Shown here: in pieces, positions 1 to 8,677 of the stretch
Position numbering within the stretch: position 1 is the stretch's first letter
How the letters are laid out: the number at the start of each line of letters is the position of its first letter
Source: Prosthecobacter sp.
GTDB taxonomy: Bacteria; Verrucomicrobiota; Verrucomicrobiia; Verrucomicrobiales; Verrucomicrobiaceae
Length of the DNA: 64,000 nt
Assembly: GCF_014879935.1 (NCBI RefSeq)
Contig: NZ_JACSRD010000124.1
Coordinates: 1-64,000, forward strand
Reading direction: 5' to 3'
Made by a program: the position numbers and the translations under genes
Notes under the pieces: generated by a model
What the model was told of the DNA's origin: nothing
Database searches by the model: none
What the model saw: only the letters and a program-made list of their open reading frames with translations

Positions 1-156
1 TTTTCTGCCCCCATTTTTCTGTCAGCCAGCTTGGGAGTCAGTTACTCCTTGCCCCACACCCCGCCCCCCGGCGTTCGGGTGCTACTGTCTTGAGAGATCC
101 GTAGCATGAGCATGAGGCTGAGGGGCGTTTGATGGAATCCATTCTTCGCGCTCACC

Positions 157-1677
157 ATGCCCCGCCCCCTCGTCCTCGCCGCTGTCGCCTTTCTCGTCTC
201 CACCGCCGGAGCCGCGCCGCCGCTGCCGGAGGTGGAGACCATCACGGCACCGGCGGACTGGCGGGAGTGGCCGTTGGACCCTTCCGACCGGCCTGATCGG
301 GCCGATCCGCGCAATCGCATCGACCCGGCGACGGTGCCGGCAAATCCCGCCTTCCCCGGAGCGGAGGGGCATGGCGCACTGGCCACCGGTGGACGCGGCG
401 GACGTGTGATCAAGGTGACCACCCTCGCGGCGAAAGGGCCGGGCAGTCTCGACGAGGCCTTGAATGCGAAAGGGCCGCGCATCGTGGTCTTTGACGTGAG
501 CGGGGTCATTCGTGGGAACTTCGTCATCAACGAGCCGGACCTCACCGTCGCCGGACAGACCGCGCCGGGCGCGGGCATCACGATCGAGGGCACGCTCTAC
601 ACGCGCTTTGCGAAGACGGCGAACGTCGGCAATGTCATCCTGCGTTTTCTCCGCGTGCGCGTGCCGCCCATCCCGGCGATGAGCAGCGAGACGCTCGACG
701 GCGTGCGCATTCTCGGCGCGAACCGCGCCATCGTGGACCACGTGTCCGCCTCGTGGGCTGCGGATGAAGTCACCGGCAGTCCGGAATCCGTGAACGTCAC
801 CTATCAGTGGTGCTCCGTCGAGGAATCCGCCATCCAGGGGCATCGTGAGGGCCTGCACAATTATGGCATGAAGGGCGCGGGCTATCCGTGGGGCTTCATC
901 CATCACAACCTCATGGCGCATCACTCGAACCGCACGCCGAGCGCCACCGCGCACGTGATCAACAACGTGGCCTATGACATCCGTCGCGGTTTTGTCATGG
1001 ACCAGCCACCACCGCCGCCGGATCTCTTTTATGCGAGCAACCTCATCGGCAACTACTACAAGGCCGGCCCGAGCGAGCCGAACATGATGCCGATCCTGCT
1101 GAAAAAGAACACGGCCTACTTCGCCGCCGACAACTTCATCCACGGCGTCGGCATCATCGGTGACCTGTGGCGCGATGCGCACCTTTATCCCGGTCTCAGG
1201 CTCAATGTCGGCATCGGCAAGCGCCTCACCCAGCCGCGCCCCTATCCGTACTTCCCCATCACCATTCATTCCTCGCAGCGCGCCTACGAACTCGTGCTCG
1301 CCCACGCCGGCTGCCTGCCGCGCGATCGCGTGAGCCGGCGCACCATCGAGGAAGTGAAAACCGGCACCGGCAAGTGGGGCCGCAACGCCCCAGACACGCT
1401 GACTGACGAATGGTTCCTCGAAGGCCTCCAGCCCGGCTCCCCGCCCCCCGACGCCGATGCCGACGGCATGCCCGATGCCTGGGAGACCTCCCACAGCCTC
1501 AATCCACAAGACGCCACCGATGCGAGCAAGGTCGTCCCTCGCGGCGCCTCCACCAACGACCGCCACGCCGGCTACACTTTCCTCGAATACCACATCAACG
1601 ACCTCGCCGACCGCCTCGTGTGGAAGGCGATGCAGGACGCAAAGGTGAAGCCCGAGCTGCCAGGTCAGATGCCATGA
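157..1677 (+). CDS. secreted pectate-lyase-like beta-helix protein
   Basis: A 506-residue exported protein. Residues 1 to about 20 form a signal peptide (hydrophobic stretch, then AGAAPP). From about residue 66 the FPGAEGHG motif opens a right-handed parallel beta-helix of the pectate lyase type, with the family pattern of a GxGSL segment, a PGxGI turn, an LRFLRVR strand and an IVDHVSASW strand. Near residue 432 the motif DADADGMPDAW resembles a calcium-binding thrombospondin type-3 or dockerin-like loop, common at the C-terminus of Verrucomicrobia secreted enzymes. It probably acts outside the cytoplasm on pectin or a related uronic-acid polysaccharide. I cannot assign the exact substrate, and some family members have no proven lyase activity. 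There is no visible Shine-Dalgarno sequence; the ATG was chosen because the signal peptide starts there. The gene stands alone. Confidence 0.8.
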   Translation: MPRPLVLAAVAFLVSTAGAAPPLPEVETITAPADWREWPLDPSDRPDRADPRNRIDPATVPANPAFPGAEGHGALATGGRGGRVIKVTTLAAKGPGSLDEALNAKGPRIVVFDVSGVIRGNFVINEPDLTVAGQTAPGAGITIEGTLYTRFAKTANVGNVILRFLRVRVPPIPAMSSETLDGVRILGANRAIVDHVSASWAADEVTGSPESVNVTYQWCSVEESAIQGHREGLHNYGMKGAGYPWGFIHHNLMAHHSNRTPSATAHVINNVAYDIRRGFVMDQPPPPPDLFYASNLIGNYYKAGPSEPNMMPILLKKNTAYFAADNFIHGVGIIGDLWRDAHLYPGLRLNVGIGKRLTQPRPYPYFPITIHSSQRAYELVLAHAGCLPRDRVSRRTIEEVKTGTGKWGRNAPDTLTDEWFLEGLQPGSPPPDADADGMPDAWETSHSLNPQDATDASKVVPRGASTNDRHAGYTFLEYHINDLADRLVWKAMQDAKVKPELPGQMP

Positions 1678-2052
1678 GGCACGGACGCCCCTGGGAAACG
1701 GGGACAGTGGGGGCGCAGTGTGCAAAAATCTGACCGACCCTTCACCTCAATCGTCCCTGCCTCCGAGGCTGCGGAGCCTGAATCGAACCGCGAAAGCCTT
1801 TCTCTCGCTCGGGCATGCCTTTTCATTCAATCGGCCTGTTGGCAGGCTGGTACTGGAGCATGGCCAAGCCGGTTTGGCCGTGAGCTGGAGGTTCCCGCGT
1901 AGTGACGGTTCCCCGTGGACCCAGGCCGGATCTGCCCACGAGCGTTGCGCGGAGATGACCGCCAGCGACCAGTGAAACGGGGGGGATGAGCCCCCTCTCT
2001 TACTACGCCAAACGGCGAAGGACGAAACGCCTCCCTGCCGTCCCGCCGGTAA
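1678..2052. other. intergenic region between convergent genes
   Basis: These 375 bases lie between the 3' ends of the pectate-lyase-like gene and polX. I see no convincing gene. A possible hairpin lies at 1859-1882 (arms 1859-1867 and 1874-1882, nine pairs with one wobble, six-base loop). It could act as a two-way transcription end point, but there is no T-run, so this is a guess. Confidence 0.4.
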
Positions 2053-3798
2053 TCACCTCGCGCGTTTGGCGCGGAGAACCTCCCCCACCTCCTCGAGGGG
2101 CAGGCAGTTGAGGATGTCTTTGCGGGTGAGCCAGCCTTTGCGGGCGGATTTGATGCCGAAGATGACGTCCTGGAGTCCCCGGGTGCTGTGGGCGTCGGGA
2201 TTGATGCTGCATTTGACGCCTTTCTCCTTCGCGAGCTTCCACCAGCGCCAGTCCATGTCGAGACGCCAGGCGCTGGCGTTGAGCTCGATGATGGTGCCGG
2301 TTTCCGCGGCGGCATCGATCACGGCGGCGACGTTGACCTGGTAGGCGGGACGCTGGAGCAGCAGGCGGCCGGTGAGATGACCGAGCATGGTGACGTGCGG
2401 GTTTTCAATGGCGCGGATGATGCGCTTCGTCATCTCGGCCTCGGGCAGATTGAAGACGTTGTGCACGGAGGCGACGACGTAGTCGAGCTGGGCGAGGATT
2501 TCGTCGCTGAAGTCGAGGCTGCCGTCTTTGAGGATGTCCACCTCGCTGCCGGTGAAGAGGCGGAAGCCTTCTTCGGCGTATTCCTCGTTCAGCTTTTTAA
2601 TTTCCTCGATCTGGGCCAGGAGGCGCTTCTCATCGAGGCCGTTGGCCTGGAAGGAGGATTTGCTGTGATCGGCGATGCCGAGGTATTGCAGGCCGAGATC
2701 GTGCGCGGCCTCGGCCATCTGGCGCAAGGTGGCGCCGCCGTCGCTGGCAGTGGTGTGGTTGTGGAAGACGCCACGGAGGTTTTCGAGCTGCACGAGGCGT
2801 GGCAGCCGGCCGTCTTCCGCAGCGTCGATCTCGCCAGTGTTCTCACGCAGTTCAGGATCGATGAAATCGAGGCCCAAGGCGCGATACAGATCCGCCTCGT
2901 CGTGAACCGGCGGGATGACGGGCACGTCCGCATGATCCGGCACGGGTGTGAAGGCATACTCGTTCAGCGACCAGCCACGGGCGAGCGCACGCTGGCGGAT
3001 GGCAACGTTGTGCTCCTTGCTGCCGGTGAAGTACATGAGCGCGAAGGGGAACTCCTTGCCCGAAACGGCCCGCAAATCGCACTGGATGCCGTGTGTGGCA
3101 TGGATGCTGGCCTTGGTGGGGCCTTTGGCGATCACATCGACGACGACGGGCAGTTTGACGAAGTCCTCGATGACCTGCGCAGGCTGCTTGGTGGAGACGA
3201 GGAAGTCGAGATCGTGCACGGTTTCCTTCCCGCGACGGAAACTGCCGCAAATCTCCGCCTGGGAGACGTCAGGATGGCCGCGCAGGGCCTCCAGGATCTC
3301 CTGCACGAGGCCATGGACCTGGTCCTGGCGGAACTCGGAGGCGTGTTCCTCGCGGAAGGCGATGCTGTCGAGGATCTTCTGCACCACCTTGGCGCCGAAG
3401 CCGGAGAGTTTCGCCGCCTCGCCGCATTCACAGGCACGTTTGAGGTCAGCGATGGAAGAAACGCCGAGCTCCGCATGCAACGCGGCGATTTTCTTCGGTC
3501 CGAGGCCCTGGACATTGAACAGCTCGAAGATCGTGTCGGGAAACTGGGCCTTGAGCTTCTCATAGAACTCCAGGCGGCCAGTGGTGGCCATCTCGTGCAG
3601 CTTGTCACGCAGCGCCTCGCCGAGGCCTTTGATGCCGGCGAGCTGATTGTCGGCGGCCAGTTTCATGATGTCGCCGCTGAAGCTTTCGACCAGCTCGGCC
3701 CCGGTGCGATAAGCCCGCACCTTGAAGGGGTTTTCTCCCTGCATTTCGAGCAGGATGGCGATGCGTTCAAAGATGGTGGCGGCGTCCTCGCGGGTCAT
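2053..3798 (-). CDS. polX: PolX family DNA polymerase/3'-5' exonuclease
   Basis: A 581-residue protein of the usual size for bacterial PolX. The N-terminal half is a family X polymerase core: helix-hairpin-helix segments (GIKGLGEAL, VQGLGPKKIAAL) and the nucleotidyltransferase motif GSFRRGKETVHDLDFLV, whose two aspartates bind metal. The C-terminal third is a PHP domain with the metal motifs FHNHTTASDG and ADHS. Family members fill short gaps in base excision repair and trim 3' ends. The start at 3798 matches the conserved N-terminus (TREDAATIFERIAILLE). The gene is the last of five minus-strand genes and begins 30 bases after the ydcF-like stop, so it is probably co-transcribed with a polyamine-type transporter, an unusual neighbour. 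Confidence 0.93.
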   Translation of the reverse strand: MTREDAATIFERIAILLEMQGENPFKVRAYRTGAELVESFSGDIMKLAADNQLAGIKGLGEALRDKLHEMATTGRLEFYEKLKAQFPDTIFELFNVQGLGPKKIAALHAELGVSSIADLKRACECGEAAKLSGFGAKVVQKILDSIAFREEHASEFRQDQVHGLVQEILEALRGHPDVSQAEICGSFRRGKETVHDLDFLVSTKQPAQVIEDFVKLPVVVDVIAKGPTKASIHATHGIQCDLRAVSGKEFPFALMYFTGSKEHNVAIRQRALARGWSLNEYAFTPVPDHADVPVIPPVHDEADLYRALGLDFIDPELRENTGEIDAAEDGRLPRLVQLENLRGVFHNHTTASDGGATLRQMAEAAHDLGLQYLGIADHSKSSFQANGLDEKRLLAQIEEIKKLNEEYAEEGFRLFTGSEVDILKDGSLDFSDEILAQLDYVVASVHNVFNLPEAEMTKRIIRAIENPHVTMLGHLTGRLLLQRPAYQVNVAAVIDAAAETGTIIELNASAWRLDMDWRWWKLAKEKGVKCSINPDAHSTRGLQDVIFGIKSARKGWLTRKDILNCLPLEEVGEVLRAKRAR

Positions 3799-3828
3799 GC
3801 GCGCATCATGGCGCGGGAAGGCGGGCGA

Positions 3829-4608
3829 TCAAATCCAGCCGCGCAGCTTGTAGCCCCACCAGCCGATGACCTCGTGCATCCACATCTCAAACAGCAGCAG
3901 ATGGGTGGCGTTCGGCAGGCTGAACCAGGTGATCTTGCGGCCGCGCATGGGCGCGCTTTCATAATCGCACGGCACGGCGATGACGGGAGCTCCTGCCTTG
4001 CTGAAAACCGCGTGCGTGCGGCGCATGTGGGCGGCAGAGGTGACCAGAGCGATGTTCTTCCAGCCATTTTGCTTCGCGAGAGCCGCCACTTTGACGGCCT
4101 CGTCGTGCGTGTCGGCACAGCCGCCGAGGCTCTGCACCGGCACGGTGGTCAGCGACCATTGCGTGAACCAATCGCGGACGCTGTCGGCCTCGTAGAGCTC
4201 GCGTCCGTCGTCGGTTTTGACACGACCGCCGCCGACGATGATCTGCCTGCCCTTCCCCGTGCGGGCGAGGGTCAGGGCGGTGAAGAGGCGGTCCGATCCG
4301 CCGAAGAAATGAATGCCGGCGGGTTCCTTTGACGAAGGTTCCGAGACGCCACCGAGCACCATGATGGCATCGCATTCCGGCAGCGTGGCCAGATCGACCG
4401 GCGGCCATTCCTTTTCGAGCGATGCCATGAGGTAATGCGGCACGGGAAGGGCTGCGGTGAGCGTGAGCAGCAGCCAGGCGGAGCCGGTGACCCAGAGCGG
4501 ACGCCAGCGCCGACGGCGGATGTGCCAGGCGCTTTGGAGCAGCAGCACCAGCCAGATGAACGCGGGCGGCTCAAGGAGATCGACACAGGATTTGAGGAGC
4601 GAGATCAT
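3829..4608 (-). CDS. YdcF/ElyC-type DUF218 membrane protein
   Basis: 259 residues. The N-terminus carries two hydrophobic segments (about residues 10-25 and 40-55), followed by a DUF218 domain with the characteristic IMVLGG strand, the VGGGRVK glycine loop and EADSVRDW. Known relatives (SanA, ElyC, YdcF) are envelope proteins linked to peptidoglycan precursor metabolism and barrier function; the biochemical activity is unsettled. The ATG overlaps the potC stop by four bases (ATGA at 4605-4608), so it is translationally coupled to the transporter. The family call is firm; the role is not known. Confidence 0.85.
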   Translation of the reverse strand: MISLLKSCVDLLEPPAFIWLVLLLQSAWHIRRRRWRPLWVTGSAWLLLTLTAALPVPHYLMASLEKEWPPVDLATLPECDAIMVLGGVSEPSSKEPAGIHFFGGSDRLFTALTLARTGKGRQIIVGGGRVKTDDGRELYEADSVRDWFTQWSLTTVPVQSLGGCADTHDEAVKVAALAKQNGWKNIALVTSAAHMRRTHAVFSKAGAPVIAVPCDYESAPMRGRKITWFSLPNATHLLLFEMWMHEVIGWWGYKLRGWI

Positions 4609-5375
4609 GCGCGGCGTTGGAGTCGGAAGCTGAGGGCGGCCAGGAGAAAGGTGCTGGCGATGAGCAGGGTGCTCAGCGCATTGATCACGGGCAGGCTGCG
4701 GCTGGTTTTCATCATGCTGGCGACCCGCAGCGGCAGCGTGGTCGTCCCCGGACCCGAAACGAAGAAGGTGATGACATAGTCATCGATGGAGAGCGTGAAG
4801 GCGAGCAACCCGCCGGCCAGCACGCCCGGGAGCAGCAGCGGCAGCAGCACCTTGATCACTGCCTGCTTCCGCGTGGCCCCCAGATCGCGGGCGGCATCGA
4901 TCAAGGTGAAATCGAAGTCCTGCAGGCGGCCGAGCACGACCATGGTCACAAAGCTCAAGCAGAAGGTGACGTGGGCGATCCAGATGGTCAGCAGGCCGGT
5001 TTCGATGCCGCTGAGAATGAACAAGGCCAGCAGCGACATGCCCATCAGGATGTCCGGCATCACCAGCGGCAGCGTGATGAGCACGGAATGCACGCTTTGC
5101 AGCCAGGAGCGGAAGCGATGCAGCGCATACGCGGCCAGAGTGCCCAGAGCCATCGAGGCGAGCGAGGCGGACAACGCGATCTTCAGCGTGACCCAGACCG
5201 ATTCCCAGACTTCGTCAGCGGCCCAGAGCTTCTCATACCAGTTCCAGGTGAATCCCTCCCACTCACCGCCGAAACGCGAGGCATTGAACGAATTCGTGAC
5301 GAGAACGACCAGCGGCGCGAACAGGAAGGCGATCACGACCGCCGTGAGCAGCGCTGGAAACCACGAGCGCCTCAT
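4605..5375 (-). CDS. potC: spermidine/putrescine-type ABC transporter permease PotC
   Basis: About 256 residues from the ATG at 5375, with six predicted membrane segments. The EAA loop reads DAARDLGATRKQAVIKVLLPLLLPG and is the contact site for the ATPase. The N-terminal pattern FLFAPLVVLVTNSFN and the domain order are typical of PotC/PotI. A longer reading from 5408 is possible, but the 5375 start gives an ATGA overlap with potB (5372-5375), matching the coupling seen throughout this operon. It forms the membrane channel with PotB. The substrate is not shown by the sequence; polyamines are the family default, though some relatives carry other small cations. Confidence 0.9.
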   Translation of the reverse strand: MRRSWFPALLTAVVIAFLFAPLVVLVTNSFNASRFGGEWEGFTWNWYEKLWAADEVWESVWVTLKIALSASLASMALGTLAAYALHRFRSWLQSVHSVLITLPLVMPDILMGMSLLALFILSGIETGLLTIWIAHVTFCLSFVTMVVLGRLQDFDFTLIDAARDLGATRKQAVIKVLLPLLLPGVLAGGLLAFTLSIDDYVITFFVSGPGTTTLPLRVASMMKTSRSLPVINALSTLLIASTFLLAALSFRLQRRA

Positions 5376-6232
5376 GACGCGGCCTCCTTCCGGCCAAATC
5401 GCTGCCACATGGTGACGATGAGCATCGGCACCAGCACGGCGAGCATCAGGGCGGCCGCCAAGGCGCTGGCGTGGGGCAGATTGCGGTCGGAAAAGACGCG
5501 CTGCGCGATCTTGCTGCCGAGCATCTCATCCGAAGCACCGCCGATCATCTGCGGGATCACATACTGGCCGAGCGAACTGACGAAAACCATCACCGCCGCT
5601 GAAATGAGGCCGCGACGAACGCCCGGGACGAAGACCTTGGAGAAGGAGCGCCATGGACCAGCGCCGAGATCACGCGCCGCATCGAGCAGGCTGAAGTCGA
5701 ACTTCTCCGCGGCGGCGTAAAGCGGGAGAATCGCAAACGGAAGCTGCGTGTAGATCAGCACCAGCAGCACCGCGCCGAGGTTGTTCAGCAGCATGGCGTC
5801 CTCCGAAACGAGATGCAGGGCGATGAGCAGCTTTGTGAGCGGGCCTTCGGGGTGCAGCAGCGATTTCCAGGCGAAGACGCGGATCAAAAAGTTCGAGAGA
5901 AACGGAATGACGACGAGCAGCAGCAGAAACTGCCGCATGCGTGTGCCCACGCGTGCGATCTGGAAGGAAACGGGCAGTGCGAGCGCCAGACACACCAGCG
6001 TGGTGAGACCGCTGAGCCATGCAGTGCGCCAGACGATCGGCAGGTAGGCCGGATCACGCAGCACCTGGAGCGTTTCGGTGGTCCAGCCGCTGCCGACGCC
6101 GCCTTGCAAATCTGGCGGCCGGAAGGCGGTGACGACGATCAAGACGGCCGGAATGACGAAAAACACGCCCAGCCAGGCCAGCGACGGCAATGTGATCAGC
6201 CATTGCTTCGAAACGCCGCGTGGGGAGGTCAT
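5372..6232 (-). CDS. potB: spermidine/putrescine-type ABC transporter permease PotB
   Basis: About 286 residues with six membrane segments. The first is SLAWLGVFFVIPAVLIVV, and the EAA loop reads DAARDLGAGPWRSFSKVFVPG. The start at 6232 (TSPRGVSKQW) was chosen because it makes an ATGA overlap with the potA stop (6229-6232); an upstream extension to 6286 would run inside potA and adds a proline/arginine-rich tail not seen in the family. Pairs with PotC to form the transport pore. Confidence 0.9.
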   Translation of the reverse strand: MTSPRGVSKQWLITLPSLAWLGVFFVIPAVLIVVTAFRPPDLQGGVGSGWTTETLQVLRDPAYLPIVWRTAWLSGLTTLVCLALALPVSFQIARVGTRMRQFLLLLVVIPFLSNFLIRVFAWKSLLHPEGPLTKLLIALHLVSEDAMLLNNLGAVLLVLIYTQLPFAILPLYAAAEKFDFSLLDAARDLGAGPWRSFSKVFVPGVRRGLISAAVMVFVSSLGQYVIPQMIGGASDEMLGSKIAQRVFSDRNLPHASALAAALMLAVLVPMLIVTMWQRFGRKEAAS

Positions 6233-7335
6233 GCGGCGTCCTCCAGGCGCACGACCCGGGCCTCGTCGGGATGAAAACTCATCCACACATCGGCTCCTCG
6301 CGGAGGTTCGATCCCGCCGCCGCTGAAACGGCTGCGCTGGAGCTGGGCGATCACGCGATGTTCGCCGATGCGGACCCGATAGCGCGTGTGGGAGCCGAAG
6401 TAGGCGATGTCTTCGACCGTGCCGGGAAAAGCGTTCACGCGCTCGCCGCTGGGCGGCCGGTTCAACGTCAGGCTGATCTTCTCCGGCCGCACCATGAGCT
6501 TCAGTGTCTGGTTTGAACCGACGGCGCCATTGCTGAGCACCAGCGGGCTGCCGAGTCCGTCCACCATCACGCGCACATAGCCCTCGTGCTGATGCTCCAC
6601 GGCGGTGCCGGTGAAGAAGTTCGCATCGCCGATGAAAGTCGCCACGAAGCTGCTGCGCGGCGTTTCATACAAGGCCTCCGGCCCGTCCACCTGCTCCACC
6701 TTGCCCGCGTTCATGACGGCGATGCGGTCGCTCAGGCTCATGGCCTCGCCCTGGTCATGCGTGACGTAGATGAAGGTGGTGCCGACTTGCTCATGGAGGG
6801 TGTTCAGTTCCATGAGCATGTGCTGGCGCAGCTTCAAATCGAGCGCCGCCAGCGGCTCATCGAGCAGCAGCACCTGGGGCCGGTTCACCAGCGCACGGGC
6901 GATGGCGACACGCTGTTTTTGACCGCCGCTGAGCTGCGCGGGGCGCTTTTTCGCATGTTCGGAAAGACGAACGAGCTCCAGCATGCGGTCCACGCCGCCA
7001 CGGATCTCGTCACGCGGCCGGCCGCTCATGCGCAGACCGAAGGCGATGTTCTCCCACACGCTGAGATGCGGGAAGAGCGCGTAGTTTTGAAACACGGTGT
7101 TCACCGGGCGCTGCTCCGGCGGCAGATGGCTGATGTCCTGCCCGGCGACGAGGATGCGGCCGCTGTCAGGCCGCTCAAAGCCGGCGATCATGCGCAGCAG
7201 CGTGGTTTTTCCGCAGCCGCTCGGCCCCAGCAGCGAGAAGGCCTCCCCCGGCCCCACCTCCAGGCAGACATCGTCCACGGCACGCAGGGAGCCGAAGGAT
7301 TTCGAGACATGATCGATGACGAGGAAACCGCCCAT
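6229..7335 (-). CDS. potA: polyamine-type ABC transporter ATP-binding protein PotA
   Basis: 368 residues. All ATPase motifs are intact: Walker A GPSGCGKTT, the Q-loop region, signature LSGGQKQRVAIARAL, Walker B VLLLDEP and the switch histidine in THDQGEA. The last 120 residues form a TOBE-type regulatory domain. Size and order match PotA. It is the first gene of a minus-strand operon (potA-potB-potC-ydcF-polX). No gene for a periplasmic binding protein (PotD) follows or lies anywhere in this window, although transporters of this class need one. The promoter must lie in the 85-base gap to the divergent pseudokinase gene. Confidence 0.92.
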   Translation of the reverse strand: MGGFLVIDHVSKSFGSLRAVDDVCLEVGPGEAFSLLGPSGCGKTTLLRMIAGFERPDSGRILVAGQDISHLPPEQRPVNTVFQNYALFPHLSVWENIAFGLRMSGRPRDEIRGGVDRMLELVRLSEHAKKRPAQLSGGQKQRVAIARALVNRPQVLLLDEPLAALDLKLRQHMLMELNTLHEQVGTTFIYVTHDQGEAMSLSDRIAVMNAGKVEQVDGPEALYETPRSSFVATFIGDANFFTGTAVEHQHEGYVRVMVDGLGSPLVLSNGAVGSNQTLKLMVRPEKISLTLNRPPSGERVNAFPGTVEDIAYFGSHTRYRVRIGEHRVIAQLQRSRFSGGGIEPPRGADVWMSFHPDEARVVRLEDAA

Positions 7336-7420
7336 GAAGGTTGGAAAGGAACTCTAGTCCGCAAACACGGACCGTGGCAAGAAGCTTGCAGGATTTGGCA
7401 TCACGGACGAGCTTTTCTGA

Positions 7421-8629
7421 ATGGCATCGAATTTTGAGATCCTGCGCACCCTGGATGAGGACACCTCCAGCACGCTGCATCTCGTCCGCGACAAGAAACG
7501 CGGACGGGAGTCGTGCATGCGCCGCTTCAAGGCAACGAAGCCGGAGGACGTGGCCGGGTTGAAGGAGCTCCACATGCAGATCTCGCAGATCGACACGCCG
7601 AACCTCCAGCCCCTGGTCGAGTTCGGCACGGACAGGGAAGGCTTCTTTTACATCACCGAAGGTCCGCCACCGGGCGAGTCGCTGAGCGAGGTGCTGGAGC
7701 GCGGTCCGCTGACGGAGAAGGAGTTCGAAACGGTGGCCGTGCAGCTCCTCACGGTGCTGGATGTGCTGCATGAGCAGGCCATCGTGCATGGCAGCCTGCG
7801 GCCGGACTTTGTGCGGGTCGAAGGCAAGTCCGCAGACACCTGGCGTGTGACGCTGCATGGCTTCGGCCAGGGCTTCTCCGCCCGTGGCGAAAGCAAGGAG
7901 GAGCAGATCCGCGCCTACCGTTGCACAGCCCCCGAGCAATGGCAGGACGGCACCACCCGGCGGCGCACGGATGTGTATGCGCTGGGTTGCGTATTGTATG
8001 AGGCGCTGGCCGCACGCCCGCCCTTCGATGCCAAGGCGCTGAAGGAACTGCGCCTGAAGCATGTCAGTCATGACCTGGCCCCGCTGCAAAAGCTGGCCTC
8101 CCACGTGCCGGCCTGGATGTGCGCCTGGGTCATGCATCTGCTGGCGGCCGATCCGGAGCAGCGCCCGCGCAAGGCCGCCGTGGCCCGCGACTTGTTCCTG
8201 CGCCGCGAGGCCCCGCCGCTGCCCGAGCTGCCGCCACGATCGGAGACGCCGGCGCAGATGGCCCCTCTGACGCCGCCGGTCAGCCTGAATCCGCAACCGC
8301 CTTCATCCCCCGTGGTCCTGCCGGTGGCGCAGCAAAACATGCGCTACCAGGCCACTTCGAGCACGATCCCCATCGCCGCCGGGCCGCATGTGGCCGCCGC
8401 TGCCGCGGCAAAGAAGCGCCCCACCACCGTGGTGCAGCAGCAGCCTGCACGCCGCACCTACACGGCGCCGCGCAAGCCGCCGCAGGGCGGGCAGAAGAAT
8501 TTGAAGCTCATGATCATCGCGGGCGCCTCCGTGCTGCTGCTGGTGCTGGTCTTCGCGCTGACACGCTGCGGCCAGACACCGCCGCCTCCGGCGGCCAAAG
8601 CGCAGCAGAAGAAGCCGGTGAAAAAGTGA
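7421..8629 (+). CDS. membrane-anchored pseudokinase
   Basis: 402 residues. Residues 1 to about 265 have a Ser/Thr kinase fold: the APE motif survives as APEQW, and the F-helix region DVYALGCVLYEAL is well preserved. The catalytic residues are lost. The HRD motif is HGS (residues 123-125), the DFG motif is GFG (147-149), and there is no glycine-rich loop. A proline/alanine-rich linker follows, then one membrane helix (about 362-385, LMIIAGASVLLLVLVFALT) and a short lysine-rich tail, so the kinase-like domain is cytoplasmic if the tail is outside. It is probably a scaffold or sensor rather than an enzyme. It is divergent from potA, with no obvious partner kinase next to it. Confidence 0.85.
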   Translation: MASNFEILRTLDEDTSSTLHLVRDKKRGRESCMRRFKATKPEDVAGLKELHMQISQIDTPNLQPLVEFGTDREGFFYITEGPPPGESLSEVLERGPLTEKEFETVAVQLLTVLDVLHEQAIVHGSLRPDFVRVEGKSADTWRVTLHGFGQGFSARGESKEEQIRAYRCTAPEQWQDGTTRRRTDVYALGCVLYEALAARPPFDAKALKELRLKHVSHDLAPLQKLASHVPAWMCAWVMHLLAADPEQRPRKAAVARDLFLRREAPPLPELPPRSETPAQMAPLTPPVSLNPQPPSSPVVLPVAQQNMRYQATSSTIPIAAGPHVAAAAAAKKRPTTVVQQQPARRTYTAPRKPPQGGQKNLKLMIIAGASVLLLVLVFALTRCGQTPPPPAAKAQQKKPVKK

Positions 8630-8677
8630 AGCAGGCATCGCTGCCTGCCTCACCCATTCCCACACGCGCGACGCTCC

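Noticed and set aside
82..1725. Long minus-strand open frame opposite the pectate-lyase-like gene
   Set aside because: Rich in arginine, histidine and glycine, without motifs; the plus-strand protein has a signal peptide and family motifs. It is a GC-bias mirror of the real gene.
2188..4332. 714-residue plus-strand frame opposite polX and ydcF
   Set aside because: No motifs; the minus strand holds two clear families with coupled starts.
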